Part shown: one piece after another, positions 1 through 7,951 of the stretch | How the letters are laid out: each line of letters opens with the position of its first letter | How positions within the stretch are numbered: position 1 is the stretch's first letter | Virus record (IMG/VR): IMGVR_UViG_3300042456_000439 | Coordinates: 1 to 24,300 of that record | Direction: 5' to 3' (one strand) | Length of the DNA: 24,300 bases | Source: a virus | Program-made: the position numbers and the translations under genes | The notes under the pieces: model-generated | Seen by the model: only the letters and a program-made list of their open reading frames with translations | Told to the model about the DNA's origin: nothing | The model's database searches: none

Positions 1-533
1 CTGAACCTATTGAAGGTTTTGAAGGTTTTATGGTAGATAAAGATGATGAGAGCAAAGGTAAGTATGCTGGTCAAATTGGTAAAGTAAAAGCTAGCCAGTA
101 TGCATATGCAGATGGTGAAACTAAAAGCGGTATCAAGATTGAAAGAGACAAGTCCTTAATGATCTTCTTGAAAACTCTATGTACTAATTTAGGTTTATCT
201 AAATGGTTTGATGAGCAAGATAACATGCATGAGACTATTGAAGATTTTGTAGCTGCATTTAACAAAACTGCTCCATTTAAGAATATCTATATGGATTTCT
301 GTATTGCCGGTAAAGAATATGTTGGTAAAACAGGTTATACAAACTATGATTTGTATTTACCAAAAGGTGATAGAGGAAGATATGCATTTGGAGATGCAGA
401 AGCAGGTAAGATCATGGTATATGATGAAGCTACTCACTTAAAAAAGACAGAAGTAAAAGAGGTTAAAAACTTTGGAGATGATGATGATTTATCAGTTCCA
501 TTTAAGACTTCAACTGATTTCAGCTTAGACTAA
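1..533 (+). CDS. Putative ssDNA-binding protein, 5'-truncated by window edge
   Basis: The reading frame is open to the left edge: nine in-frame codons (EPIEGFEGF) precede the first visible ATG at 30, so that ATG is probably internal and the gene starts outside the window. The visible part is about 176 residues. It is rich in aromatic and Lys/Gly residues, for example KYAGQIGKVKASQYAYADG and YTNYDLYLPKGDRGRYAFG. It ends in an acidic stretch (NFGDDDDLSVPF) followed by a short tail. A beta-rich body with an acidic C-terminus, next to primase and ahead of polymerase, fits the SSB slot of crAss-like replication blocks. That assignment rests on context and a general likeness to phage proteins I remember, not on a diagnostic motif. 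A strong terminator follows directly, so the gene ends a transcription unit. Confidence 0.5.
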   Translation, partial: EPIEGFEGFMVDKDDESKGKYAGQIGKVKASQYAYADGETKSGIKIERDKSLMIFLKTLCTNLGLSKWFDEQDNMHETIEDFVAAFNKTAPFKNIYMDFCIAGKEYVGKTGYTNYDLYLPKGDRGRYAFGDAEAGKIMVYDEATHLKKTEVKEVKNFGDDDDLSVPFKTSTDFSLD

Positions 534-544
534 TTAAACTAGTC

Positions 545-579
545 AAAGGGAGTCAGATATTACTTTTGGCTCCCTTTTT
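545..579 (+). terminator. Rho-independent terminator after the SSB-like gene
   Basis: The stem GGGAGTCA (548-555) pairs with TGGCTCCC (567-574), with one G-T wobble and an 11-base loop. AAA on the 5' side pairs with the first Ts of the following tract (575-579). It lies 14 bases after the stop codon. An AACTAG hexamer sits just upstream at 537-542. Confidence 0.85.
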
Positions 580-595
580 ATTTTAATTAAGTGCT

Positions 596-1579
596 ATGAT
601 TTCAACTAAGAACATAATATCTGAATTAAAACAGGTACCAAAAGAATGGGTATTTGAGTATTATTTAAATCTGAAGGAAAAACTTACAGGTCAAGATATA
701 AAAATGCTTTCTGCATTTAATCCTAAAGATAAAGTACCATCAATGTTTGTGTATTTTGACACTACATCAAACTGTTATAAGTTCAAGGACTTTTCATCTG
801 GTAATCAAGGAGATACAATAGCTTTGGTAATGTACTTGTTTAACTTACAAGGAAGAGAACATGCTGCTGCTAAGATTATGAATGACTATAGTTCTTATCT
901 TAAGAACAATGTTGTAGTACAAAAGACTGAGTTTAAGATCCATGATAAGTTCAAGGTAGTTGATTATGAAATGAGGCATTGGAATTCATTGGATCAAGAG
1001 TACTGGATGAAGTATAAGATTGGTTCCGGGCTCCTTGATAGATATAATGTGGTGCCTTTAGAGTTTTTTACAATGGAGAAAGAGGAATTAGATGGTAGAG
1101 TAACTTCATTTAGTTTTAAAAGACCATATATGTATGGTTACTTTAGAAATGATGGTAGTCTGTATAAAATCTATATGCCTAAGAACACTGATAAGAAGTT
1201 TATAAAGGTTGAAAATTATATTCAGGGCACAGACCAGTTAAAGCATGACAGCAAATATCTTCTGATTACATCTTCACTTAAGGACTTAATGGCTTTTCAT
1301 AAACTTGGTATTAGTAATATTGAGGTTATTGCTCCGGACAGTGAGAATACTATGATTGGAGAAAAAGCTATGGGAGAACTTAGTAAACTGTATAAATCTA
1401 TAATTGTGCTGTTTGATAATGATGATCCGGGAATTAAGGCTGCTGAGAGATACAATATAAAGTATGGAATCAAGCATATTATTCTTCCTATGGAGAAAGA
1501 TCTATCAGACTCAGTTAAGATGCATGGTATAGATAAAGTTAGAGAAGTGTTATTTCCATTATTAAAACAAGTATTATGA
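596..1579 (+). CDS. DnaG-family (TOPRIM) primase with degenerate zinc-ribbon domain
   Basis: This 327-residue protein should make RNA primers for phage DNA replication. Residues about 38-95 resemble the N-terminal CHC2-type zinc-binding domain of DnaG: the segment around YKFKDFSSGNQGD and DTIALVMYLF matches its fold signature. However, only one cysteine (C60) is present, so zinc ligands are missing. Residues about 221-300 look like a TOPRIM core: YLLITSSLKD (221-230), then VLFDNDDPG with D274 and D276 as the metal-binding DxD pair. The position usually held by the catalytic Glu of the first TOPRIM motif appears to be Ser226 or Ser227. I recall a similar TSSLKD variant in other phage primases. 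It follows a terminator, so it likely heads the 596-6545 transcription unit. Its stop overlaps the next start (ATGA). Confidence 0.8.
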   Translation: MISTKNIISELKQVPKEWVFEYYLNLKEKLTGQDIKMLSAFNPKDKVPSMFVYFDTTSNCYKFKDFSSGNQGDTIALVMYLFNLQGREHAAAKIMNDYSSYLKNNVVVQKTEFKIHDKFKVVDYEMRHWNSLDQEYWMKYKIGSGLLDRYNVVPLEFFTMEKEELDGRVTSFSFKRPYMYGYFRNDGSLYKIYMPKNTDKKFIKVENYIQGTDQLKHDSKYLLITSSLKDLMAFHKLGISNIEVIAPDSENTMIGEKAMGELSKLYKSIIVLFDNDDPGIKAAERYNIKYGIKHIILPMEKDLSDSVKMHGIDKVREVLFPLLKQVL

Positions 1580-1863
1580 GTTTAGAAAGAACAATAAATG
1601 ACCTTGAAAAACATCTTGATTATGCAAATAGTTATTTATTTGATTTAAAAGGAGAAGTTGAAGAAGATCTAAAGACTTTTAATGAAATGATAGATACTTA
1701 TAAAGAAGAAATATCTACACTTGAAGAACAAAACATGCTTCTTGAAGAAAATGCAGAACTGTGGAAAAAAGAAAATGCTATTTTGAACATTGAGTTGATG
1801 GACTTACATTTACAAGTACAAACATTAAAGAATGAGTTGGATATACAAAAATCAAGAGTTTAA
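1576..1863 (+). CDS. Small coiled-coil protein
   Basis: This 95-residue protein is almost entirely predicted helix. Leu, Ile and Met recur in heptad-like spacing, with many Glu and Lys (for example EEISTLEEQNMLLEENAELW), which is typical of a parallel coiled coil. It has no catalytic motif. The start ATG overlaps the primase stop by 4 bases (ATGA), implying translational coupling. Its 3' end overlaps the next gene by 32 bases in another frame. It could be a dimeric scaffold or adaptor for the adjacent primase, but that is inference from position only. Confidence 0.7.
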   Translation: MSLERTINDLEKHLDYANSYLFDLKGEVEEDLKTFNEMIDTYKEEISTLEEQNMLLEENAELWKKENAILNIELMDLHLQVQTLKNELDIQKSRV

Positions 1864-2257
1864 TGTATCACACATTCCTGATGGACATGTAGGGTTCATT
1901 TACATTATGACTGCTATTATTGATGGTAAGTCTGTTGCATACATTGGTAAGAAGAACTTCTTTGCTAACGTAAAGAGACCATTAGGTAAAAAAGCTTTGG
2001 CTATGAGTACTGATAAAAGGCTCAAAAAATACAGCCGGGAACTAAGACCTGACTTTATGAACTACTATAGTAGTAACAAAGTTCTTAAAGATGCTCACAA
2101 AGCTGGAGTAACTATCAAAAGAGAAATTCTTATGATATGTACTACACAGATGGAGCTAACTTATCAAGAAACAAAGCACCAGTTTTTATATGAGGTGCTT
2201 GAGAAAAAAGAATTCCTAAACGGAAATATATTAGGTAGGTTTTATAAAATCAAATAG
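1832..2257 (+). CDS. GIY-YIG nuclease, SegE-like
   Basis: This 141-residue protein carries the GIY-YIG nuclease signature: GFIYIM (21-26) followed by AYIGKK (36-41). Further on are YYSSNKVL (78-85), KREIL (96-100), the likely catalytic Glu in TYQETKHQF (E113) and a late Asn in FLNGNI (N130). The order and spacing match the SegE-type GIY-YIG family of phages. The ATG at 1832 is needed because the next Met lies inside the GIY motif. This costs a 32-base overlap with the coiled-coil gene. Such enzymes cut DNA as homing endonucleases or serve in phage DNA metabolism. Nothing here shows an intron or a free-standing homing insertion, and the gene sits snugly in the operon. The stop is TAG. Confidence 0.75.
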   Translation: MSWIYKNQEFNVSHIPDGHVGFIYIMTAIIDGKSVAYIGKKNFFANVKRPLGKKALAMSTDKRLKKYSRELRPDFMNYYSSNKVLKDAHKAGVTIKREILMICTTQMELTYQETKHQFLYEVLEKKEFLNGNILGRFYKIK

Positions 2258-2259
2258 TT

Positions 2260-2664
2260 ATGACAGAAAATGAATTAACAGGTCTTCTTCTTAAGTTGGC
2301 TGATATAGGTATTACTGGTATTAAAGTAAAATATGATGGTGCTGGAGATTCCGGTGCCATAGAATGGATAGGTTATACAAAAGAACCTTGTGAAACTCCA
2401 GAAGATGTAATTGATAGAGTAAATGATTGGGACAATGAATATACTTTAACTAATCTAGATGTGGGACTTTATAGCTTAGTTGAAGATTTTGTTCAAAGCA
2501 AACTTCTTGATGATATAGAAGACTGGTGGAATAATGAAGGTGGTTGGGGTGATGTAGGTATATGTGTTCCTTCAGGAAAATATGTTATAAATAATCACAT
2601 AAGAATTACTGAGACTGAAGATTATTTTCATGATGGAGATTTATTAAGTAAAACAGAAGAATAA
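2260..2664 (+). CDS. Acidic small protein, DUF6878-like
   Basis: This 134-residue protein is strongly acidic. Its pattern recalls the DUF6878 family: a GAGDSGAIEWIGY segment near residue 27, then a tryptophan-rich WWNNEGGWGDV segment near residue 88. The function of that family is unknown to me. The start lies two bases after the previous TAG stop, and the end overlaps the next ATG by one base (TAATG). The protein is soluble, without signal peptide or membrane segment. The family call is from memory of the motif pair and should be verified by profile search; the coding call is firm from length and coupling. Confidence 0.65.
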   Translation: MTENELTGLLLKLADIGITGIKVKYDGAGDSGAIEWIGYTKEPCETPEDVIDRVNDWDNEYTLTNLDVGLYSLVEDFVQSKLLDDIEDWWNNEGGWGDVGICVPSGKYVINNHIRITETEDYFHDGDLLSKTEE

Positions 2665-2831
2665 TGGAAGATTTTGAAAGATGGTTAATTGATGAGGTTG
2701 AGACTCAGACATTGACAGATGAATTAAAAGATGAGATAATCCAAAGAGTAGCTGAACTATATGATGATGCTTATTTGGAAGGAAAAGAACAAATGAAGTT
2801 TGAAATTACTGATTATATAAATAACCTATAA
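2664..2831 (+). CDS. Small acidic helical protein (55 aa)
   Basis: This short reading frame fills the gap between the DUF6878-like and DUF6915-like genes exactly. Its ATG overlaps the upstream TAA (TAATG at 2662-2666), and its own TAA overlaps the next ATG by one base (2829-2833). It starts MEDFERWLIDEVE and ends FEITDYINNL, with many Glu and Asp and likely two or three helices. I recognise no family. The one-base overlaps on both sides are the main evidence that it is translated. Confidence 0.65.
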   Translation: MEDFERWLIDEVETQTLTDELKDEIIQRVAELYDDAYLEGKEQMKFEITDYINNL

Positions 2832-3178
2832 TGGCGCATCCTTTAGAGCACAGCAAATCATCTGTAAGAAAATGGAAAGGTCAAGTGTCTGATTATCAGG
2901 CTATTCATGAGTGGCTAGATGAAACTAAGGCTTGGATTGGACATAGTAAACACAGAATGTTCCGGCACCATAGTGAAGGTATATTTGAACTAGAAAAGAT
3001 TTTTGGTAAATCTTTTGTCAACTCAGATGGAATTACTGTATATACAAGATATGTTGGAGAACAACATGTCAAAGAGGATTGCAATGGATATATTCCTACT
3101 GCAAAAGAATGGATTACGATGATAGCTTCAGGAAAACCTGAATCTTGGGCTATAAAAACTCTAAAAATAGAAGATTAA
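2831..3178 (+). CDS. DUF6915-like protein
   Basis: This 115-residue protein begins MAHPLEHSKSSVRKWKG and contains the phrases IHEWLDETKAW, HRMFRHHSEGIF and VGEQHVKEDCNGYIP. These match what I remember of the DUF6915 family found in phages and bacteria. The clustered His, Asp and Glu residues (HSKHRMFRHHSEG and GEQHVKED) could form a metal site, but no activity is known to me. Start and stop both overlap neighbours by one base (TAATG), placing it firmly in the coupled small-gene run. Confidence 0.65.
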   Translation: MAHPLEHSKSSVRKWKGQVSDYQAIHEWLDETKAWIGHSKHRMFRHHSEGIFELEKIFGKSFVNSDGITVYTRYVGEQHVKEDCNGYIPTAKEWITMIASGKPESWAIKTLKIED

Positions 3179-3507
3179 TGATAAAAAAAGAACAATGTGT
3201 GCCAGGTACAATAGTTAAAGTAAACAAAAAACACACAAAATGGAATTCCAGTGTTCAATTAGGTGTTACTAATCCGGATGTTCTTTTTGCATTTCCTCAT
3301 AATAGTTATGAGTTAGGAGATACATCTTTAGGTATTTTACCAGGAAATAATTTAGAAATATTAAGCAAACCTAAAAGAAGTGAAGCTGGTACAATAGTAA
3401 CTTTTAAAATATTATCAACAGGAGCAATTGCATCTACTTGGTGGATATGCATCATGCATAAAGTTGATATTGTTAAATCTAATATGAATTTAAAAATTGA
3501 AGACTGA
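3178..3507 (+). CDS. Hypothetical small beta-rich protein
   Basis: This 109-residue protein (MIKKEQCVPGTIVKVNKK...) is rich in Val, Ile, Gly and Thr. Repeated short strands such as PGTIVKVNKK and AGTIVTFKIL suggest a small beta-barrel (SH3 or OB-like). That is only an impression. The same frame is open upstream to an ATG at 3145, but 3178 is chosen because it overlaps the previous stop (TAATG) like the rest of this run. The gene ends in LKIED, the same five residues that end the preceding protein, and its TGA overlaps the next ATG. Confidence 0.6.
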   Translation: MIKKEQCVPGTIVKVNKKHTKWNSSVQLGVTNPDVLFAFPHNSYELGDTSLGILPGNNLEILSKPKRSEAGTIVTFKILSTGAIASTWWICIMHKVDIVKSNMNLKIED

Positions 3508-3905
3508 TGAGTAAAATTAAATTTGACAAAGAAGAAACAAAGAATTTATTAAACATGCTAAAGTCTGGTGATTCTGAGAATCACACTATAGCATTTCAAG
3601 CATTGGAGAATGCTGACCTTAAAAACTATAAAGGTGAGTTGCTTGTATTGTACAAGTATGCTAAACTTAGTGCTAGTACTTGGGAGAAAGAAGCTCCTAA
3701 AGCACATAAAATACTATCAAAGCTTACTGTAAGTTTTGATAATTTAACTAGTGGTAAATGTTTGTCTATAATGACATCAGATAATGCTAGTAAAGATTCT
3801 ATAGAGTTATTTCTAGAGAATTTTGTTGTTGATATGGTTGGGTTCCTAGAACAACTAGGGTATCCGGCAGATAAGTTTAATATTAACATAGAACTAAAAG
3901 AGTAA
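3507..3905 (+). CDS. Hypothetical helical protein
   Basis: This 132-residue protein of mixed charge is mostly helical by composition (KEETKNLLNMLKSG, LVLYKYAKLSASTWEKEAPK). I recognise no family, signal peptide or membrane segment. It is coupled to both neighbours through TGATG and TAATG junctions. It lies immediately before the VWA-metallopeptidase gene, so a role with that protein and the AAA+ ATPase is possible but not shown. Confidence 0.6.
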   Translation: MSKIKFDKEETKNLLNMLKSGDSENHTIAFQALENADLKNYKGELLVLYKYAKLSASTWEKEAPKAHKILSKLTVSFDNLTSGKCLSIMTSDNASKDSIELFLENFVVDMVGFLEQLGYPADKFNINIELKE

Positions 3906-5209
3906 TGGATAAAGTTCAAAGTTTAAGTAAAACTAGTAAAGACTTAATGTTGAAAGAGCCCTATTATGGGTTCTTTCTCATTATGCTCAATAAGCTGTGG
4001 GACAAAAGAAGAGTTCCTACAGCTGGTGTAAGTAAGAATGGTATTAATTATCAGCTTACAATTAATGATGATTTCTGGGAAAGTCTAAGTGAACAACATA
4101 GACTTGGTTTGCTTAAGCATGAATTACTGCATATAGCATTTGGACATCTCACAACCTTTTTTAAGTTTTCTGATAAAAGACTGGCTAATGTTGCCATGGA
4201 TATGGAGATTAATCAATATATTGATCTTGCATGGCTCCCAGGTGGTGATATTAGTAAAGAAGATTTTGATGCAATCAAAGAAGAAATAAAAACTGAGATT
4301 GCTGCAGCAAGAGAAAGAGATGCTCCAATAGAAGAATTAAAAGCAATTGCTGATAAACTTCCTAGTAGAGGTATCATGATTGATGATTATGCTGACATGA
4401 ATCTTGATAGAAAAGCTGGTTGTAGATATTATTATGACAAGCTTAAAGAAGCTCAGGAAAAGAAAGAGAAGGATGGTACCTGTGGTGATAAGAATATGGA
4501 TAGTCTTCTTGATGATATTGAAAATGGAGATATTCCGGATCATGGTACATGGGAAGACTTTGACAATCTTACTGAAGCTGAGCAAAAGTTAATTGACAAG
4601 CAGTTACAGAAAGTATTAACTGATGCTAAAGAACAAACTGAGAAAAAGAGAGGTACTGTTCCTGGAGAGATTGAAGGGTTGATAGTTGTAGAGGAAATTG
4701 TACCACCTAAGTTTGATTGGCGGGGTTATATCAGAAGATTTACTGGTGTAAGTACTAAAGTTTTTACTAAGAAGATTAGGAGAAAAGAGAATAGAAGATT
4801 CAGTGACAATCCGGGTCTTAAGATCAAGATGAAACAACATATGTTGTTAGCCATTGACACTTCTGGTTCTGTAAGTAATGATGAACTAGTTGAATTTATG
4901 AATGAGATTCATCATATTTATAAAGCTGGTGTAGATATTACTGTAGTACAATGTGATACACATATTAGAAGTATTGAACCGTATAGAGGCAAGAATGAAA
5001 TTGCCGTCCATGGTAGAGGAGGAACTTATTTTGATCCTGTCTTAGAGTATTATAATGAGAATAGTAAAAAGTTTACTAGTCTAGTATATTTTACTGATGG
5101 TGAATGTGATGCCAATGTAAAACCTAAAGGTAATGTTCTATGGGTTTTGTCTGAAAGATCATATATGAACAACAGCCTTCCTGGAAAGGTTATCAAATTG
5201 GAGTTATGA
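3905..5209 (+). CDS. VWA-like protein with N-terminal metallopeptidase-type domain (DUF2201 type)
   Basis: This 434-residue protein has two domains. The N-terminal part holds HELLHIAFGH (72-81), an HExxH zinc motif with a third His at 81, as in the putative metallopeptidase domain paired with VWA in DUF2201 proteins. A charged middle region (about 130-260) links to a C-terminal von Willebrand A-type domain. That domain has a MIDAS motif D318-T-S-G-S (LLAIDTSGSVS), a conserved Thr in RGGTYFD (T374) and an Asp in YFTDGECD (D398). VWA proteins of this kind usually work with a MoxR-type AAA+ ATPase, and one lies one gene downstream (5376-6545). Yutin and colleagues noted such ATPase-VWA pairs in crAss-like phages. 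Together they may remodel or insert metal into a partner; the target is unknown. Confidence 0.8.
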   Translation: MDKVQSLSKTSKDLMLKEPYYGFFLIMLNKLWDKRRVPTAGVSKNGINYQLTINDDFWESLSEQHRLGLLKHELLHIAFGHLTTFFKFSDKRLANVAMDMEINQYIDLAWLPGGDISKEDFDAIKEEIKTEIAAARERDAPIEELKAIADKLPSRGIMIDDYADMNLDRKAGCRYYYDKLKEAQEKKEKDGTCGDKNMDSLLDDIENGDIPDHGTWEDFDNLTEAEQKLIDKQLQKVLTDAKEQTEKKRGTVPGEIEGLIVVEEIVPPKFDWRGYIRRFTGVSTKVFTKKIRRKENRRFSDNPGLKIKMKQHMLLAIDTSGSVSNDELVEFMNEIHHIYKAGVDITVVQCDTHIRSIEPYRGKNEIAVHGRGGTYFDPVLEYYNENSKKFTSLVYFTDGECDANVKPKGNVLWVLSERSYMNNSLPGKVIKLEL

Positions 5210-5358
5210 AAAAGTACAGTGGAAAATTAGAAACTAACTTTTATTGGATTATTCCATTCTTAGTTGGTGTAAGTAAAAGTAATGTTGATAATAAAGCTAA
5301 TGTATATGCCTTGCATATCACACCTTTATTTGAGATAGGATTAAATTGGAAATATTAA
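5206..5358 (+). CDS. Small peptide (50 aa) between VWA and AAA+ genes
   Basis: The reading frame starts with an ATGA overlap on the VWA stop codon (5206-5209) and ends at TAA 5356-5358, 17 bases before the AAA+ start. The product begins MKKYSGKLETNFYW and has one moderately hydrophobic stretch (FYWIIPFLVGV) and another near its C-terminus (LHITPLFEIGLNW). It is too short for a confident membrane call. I recognise no family. Coupling by overlap is the main evidence. Confidence 0.5.
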   Translation: MKKYSGKLETNFYWIIPFLVGVSKSNVDNKANVYALHITPLFEIGLNWKY

Positions 5359-5375
5359 TTAGTAAAAAGAAAAAC

Positions 5376-6545
5376 ATGAGTCAAGTACAATTAAATGTAG
5401 AAGAGTTAAAGAGCTTTATTAAGCATATGGTTAATAATAACCAACATATTCAAGCAGAAGGTAAGGTTCCGGTTGCTGTAAATATTGAAGGTGATGCTGG
5501 TCTTGGTAAGACTTCAGCTATCATGCAGTTGGGTAAAGAAATGAATATGCAAGTGGTAAAGCTTAATTTGTCTCAGTTAGAAGAATTAGGTGACTTAGTT
5601 GGTTTTCCTGTTAAGGAATTTGAAATACAAAATGCAGAAGGTAAAACTACCTGGATTAATGAAGCTCAGATAGATGCAGCTGTAAAGAAAGGATATAAAG
5701 TAATTGGTAAGCGCATGTCACATGCTGCTCCTGAGTGGATTCAGGGTAAAGGAGAAGGTGGTTTCTTGATTCTTGATGATTATACCAGAGCTGACCATAG
5801 ATTTATGCAAGCTACCATGGAAATCTTGGACCGTCAAGAATATGTATCATGGAAGCTTCCTAAGAACTGGCATGTAATCTTAACTACTAATCCAGACAAT
5901 GGTGACTATAATGTTACTAGTCTTGATGTAGCTCAGAAGACAAGATTTATTTCTGTTGAGTTAAAGTATGATGTGAATGTGTGGGCTAAGTGGGCTGAGA
6001 CTGCAGGAATAGATGGTAGATGTATCAATTTTATGTTGATGCACCCGGAACTTGTAACTCAAAGAATTAATCCAAGAGCAATCACTACATTCTTCAATGC
6101 AATTAGTTCTGTTCCTAAGTTTGAGGATAGCTTGCCTTTAATTCAAATGATTGGTGAGGGTTCTGTTGGTGTAGACTTTAGTTCTATGTTTACTATGTTC
6201 ATTAACAATAAGTTAGATAGAATTATTAGTCCTGAAGATACTTTGACCAAGGATGAGCAGTATGTAATGAATGCATTAACAAATGCTGTTGGTAAAGATG
6301 ATGACTTTAGAGCAGATATATCAAGTGTAATCGCAACCAGATTGATAAATTATTCATTGGTATTTGCAGAGACTAAGAGTATTCCGGCACCTATGGTTCA
6401 GAGATTAATTAAACTTACTACAGACTGTGATGCATTTACAGATGACCTTAGATATTATATGATTAAGGAGATTGTAAATGGTAACAAGACTAAGTTTGCT
6501 CAGTTGATGATGAATCAACACGTGGTAAAGATGGCTGTCAAGTAA
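5376..6545 (+). CDS. MoxR-type AAA+ ATPase
   Basis: This 389-residue ATPase has a Walker A motif GDAGLGKT (39-46), Walker B FLILDD (130-135) and a sensor-1 segment LTTNPDNGDY (about 170-179). These are arranged as in MoxR/RavA-like AAA+ proteins. A TTG in the same frame at 5346 would add ten residues, but the ATG at 5376 in an A-rich context (GAAAAACATG) is the better start. It should form a hexameric ring that drives conformational change in a substrate presented by the VWA protein encoded just upstream. It is the last gene before the 6603-6627 terminator, so it closes the 596-6545 unit. Confidence 0.85.
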   Translation: MSQVQLNVEELKSFIKHMVNNNQHIQAEGKVPVAVNIEGDAGLGKTSAIMQLGKEMNMQVVKLNLSQLEELGDLVGFPVKEFEIQNAEGKTTWINEAQIDAAVKKGYKVIGKRMSHAAPEWIQGKGEGGFLILDDYTRADHRFMQATMEILDRQEYVSWKLPKNWHVILTTNPDNGDYNVTSLDVAQKTRFISVELKYDVNVWAKWAETAGIDGRCINFMLMHPELVTQRINPRAITTFFNAISSVPKFEDSLPLIQMIGEGSVGVDFSSMFTMFINNKLDRIISPEDTLTKDEQYVMNALTNAVGKDDDFRADISSVIATRLINYSLVFAETKSIPAPMVQRLIKLTTDCDAFTDDLRYYMIKEIVNGNKTKFAQLMMNQHVVKMAVK

Positions 6546-6602
6546 GACAAACATTAAGCAGTTTCCCACTAAAAGAAACTATAATCAAATTAATACAAAC
6601 AT

Positions 6603-6627
6603 AAGGGGAGGTAATACTCCCCTTTTT
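6603..6627 (+). terminator. Rho-independent terminator after the AAA+ gene
   Basis: The perfect stem GGGGAG (6605-6610) and CTCCCC (6617-6622) has a six-base loop (GTAATA). It is flanked by AA and TT that extend it by two pairs, and TTTTT follows (6623-6627). The 95-base gap between the AAA+ and 436-residue genes holds only this and AT-rich spacer. Confidence 0.9.
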
Positions 6628-6640
6628 AAACATTAAAACA

Positions 6641-7951
6641 ATGGATTTATATTTGCAAATAGAATTTGATATTGATGACTATTCTGTTGATATCAGACCT
6701 ATGGTATTGTCTAAAGATGAAATAACTCTTAATTATACAACTGAACCTTATGTTCCAAGTAAAGGAGATAAGTTTTACTTTTTGCCGGGAGTTAATATTC
6801 CAAGAATAAAACTAAAAGACTTAAGTCTTGAGCATAAAATTAAAACTGTAAGAGATATAAATGATGCTACTCATATCTTTGCTGGTAATGGTACTATGCA
6901 TAAAATGATGAGCAGACAATGGCATAACACTCTTTCTAAATCTATATTTCTAGCTTATATTGATTGCATAAAAGATCAGATGGATGATTACTATCTAGAA
7001 AAGATTAATGCTGCATTTGAGCATTATACACTAGATAAGATTATTGTAAGATTCAGTGGCTGGTACTTTAAAAATAATACATCAATTAGTCATCCTAAGT
7101 ATGCAGAAATTATGGCATGTGGGATTGCAGATAGCATGAACTATGATTCACATGCTTTTTATTCTGCTGATGAATCTTATGAAGGTGTATTAAAACAATT
7201 AGCTACTGTAACTGTGTATCCGGAAGATGCATTACTAGTACATGTAAATGGTGAAGATGCTGCAGTTATTGATGCTATTATGTTTGAGCAAATATCTGAT
7301 ATGTTCAAGAGTTCTGATAAAGACAATCATGTTCTTGCAATGGAAATTATGGCTAATTGTAACTACAAAGAAAGTTTACTTTATATAGAGCTCCTATTTA
7401 AAGATTTTGCAAATGTGATAAGTAATACACATACTAAGAACCATGTTAATTTCAAAAGTCTTATTAGCTATCTAGGTAAGAATAAAAATTACTTATATAC
7501 TGATATTGATGGTGTTATGAATTCCCTTACTGATAAAGGTGTTCTTGATATTGACAAGATTAATGTTATCATGGATAAATATCATAGTGAAATTATGAGT
7601 GGTGGTGATTCAAGATATTTCAAAGTAAAAACAGTTACTGTTAATGAAGATACTCTAGCTTTATTGAATAATAATTATACTTATGAAATACTTCAGGATT
7701 ATCAACCAGAGGTTGTTGATATCCAGGCAGAACCTGAAGAGGAAATTGAAGAGCTTGAAATAGCTGATGAAGATATGGTAGCGGCATTTACTAATCTTGA
7801 AAGAAATGAACTTAAGTCAGAGTTAATAGCATTAGAAGAAGCAAATCCTGTTTCCGAATCTGAATTAAATAACCTGGCGGAAGAACCAGAATTACTATCA
7901 AATAACCAGCAAATAGAAGAGACAAATGATACAGACTTTGATTGGTTCTGA
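6641..7951 (+). CDS. Hypothetical protein with long acidic C-terminal tail
   Basis: This 436-residue protein of unknown family has a mixed alpha/beta body of about 355 residues. After that comes a tail dominated by Glu, Asp, Leu and Asn (EPEEEIEELEIADEDM...). The tail ends in NDTDFDWF, an acidic tip with terminal aromatics like the SSB C-terminal peptide. It opens a new transcription unit after a terminator and overlaps the exonuclease gene by 26 bases. By neighbourhood it is a replication or recombination factor. The tip suggests it docks onto a protein that normally binds SSB, which is inference. Confidence 0.65.
   Translation: MDLYLQIEFDIDDYSVDIRPMVLSKDEITLNYTTEPYVPSKGDKFYFLPGVNIPRIKLKDLSLEHKIKTVRDINDATHIFAGNGTMHKMMSRQWHNTLSKSIFLAYIDCIKDQMDDYYLEKINAAFEHYTLDKIIVRFSGWYFKNNTSISHPKYAEIMACGIADSMNYDSHAFYSADESYEGVLKQLATVTVYPEDALLVHVNGEDAAVIDAIMFEQISDMFKSSDKDNHVLAMEIMANCNYKESLLYIELLFKDFANVISNTHTKNHVNFKSLISYLGKNKNYLYTDIDGVMNSLTDKGVLDIDKINVIMDKYHSEIMSGGDSRYFKVKTVTVNEDTLALLNNNYTYEILQDYQPEVVDIQAEPEEEIEELEIADEDMVAAFTNLERNELKSELIALEEANPVSESELNNLAEEPELLSNNQQIEETNDTDFDWF

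Noticed and set aside
561-568. TACTTTTG as a -7 promoter element for the primase gene
   Set aside because: It lies inside the terminator hairpin and has no TTTG partner at the right distance upstream.
1832-2257. GIY-YIG gene as a recent free-standing homing insertion
   Set aside because: It overlaps the upstream gene and is two bases from the next, with matching composition. Nothing suggests it interrupts another gene.
3145-3177. Longer start at ATG 3145 for the 109-residue protein
   Set aside because: It would overlap the DUF6915-like gene by 34 bases, while ATG 3178 forms the same TAATG junction as its neighbours.
4337-4840. Leftward and alternate-frame open frames inside the VWA gene
   Set aside because: Their low-complexity Ile/Leu/Ser/Phe composition is typical of antisense to Asp/Glu/Lys-rich coding DNA, and the VWA frame is well supported by motifs.
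5346-5375. TTG start for the AAA+ ATPase
   Set aside because: The ten extra residues are not part of the domain, and the ATG at 5376 has the A-rich context seen at several starts here. The TTG also lies inside the 50-residue peptide frame.
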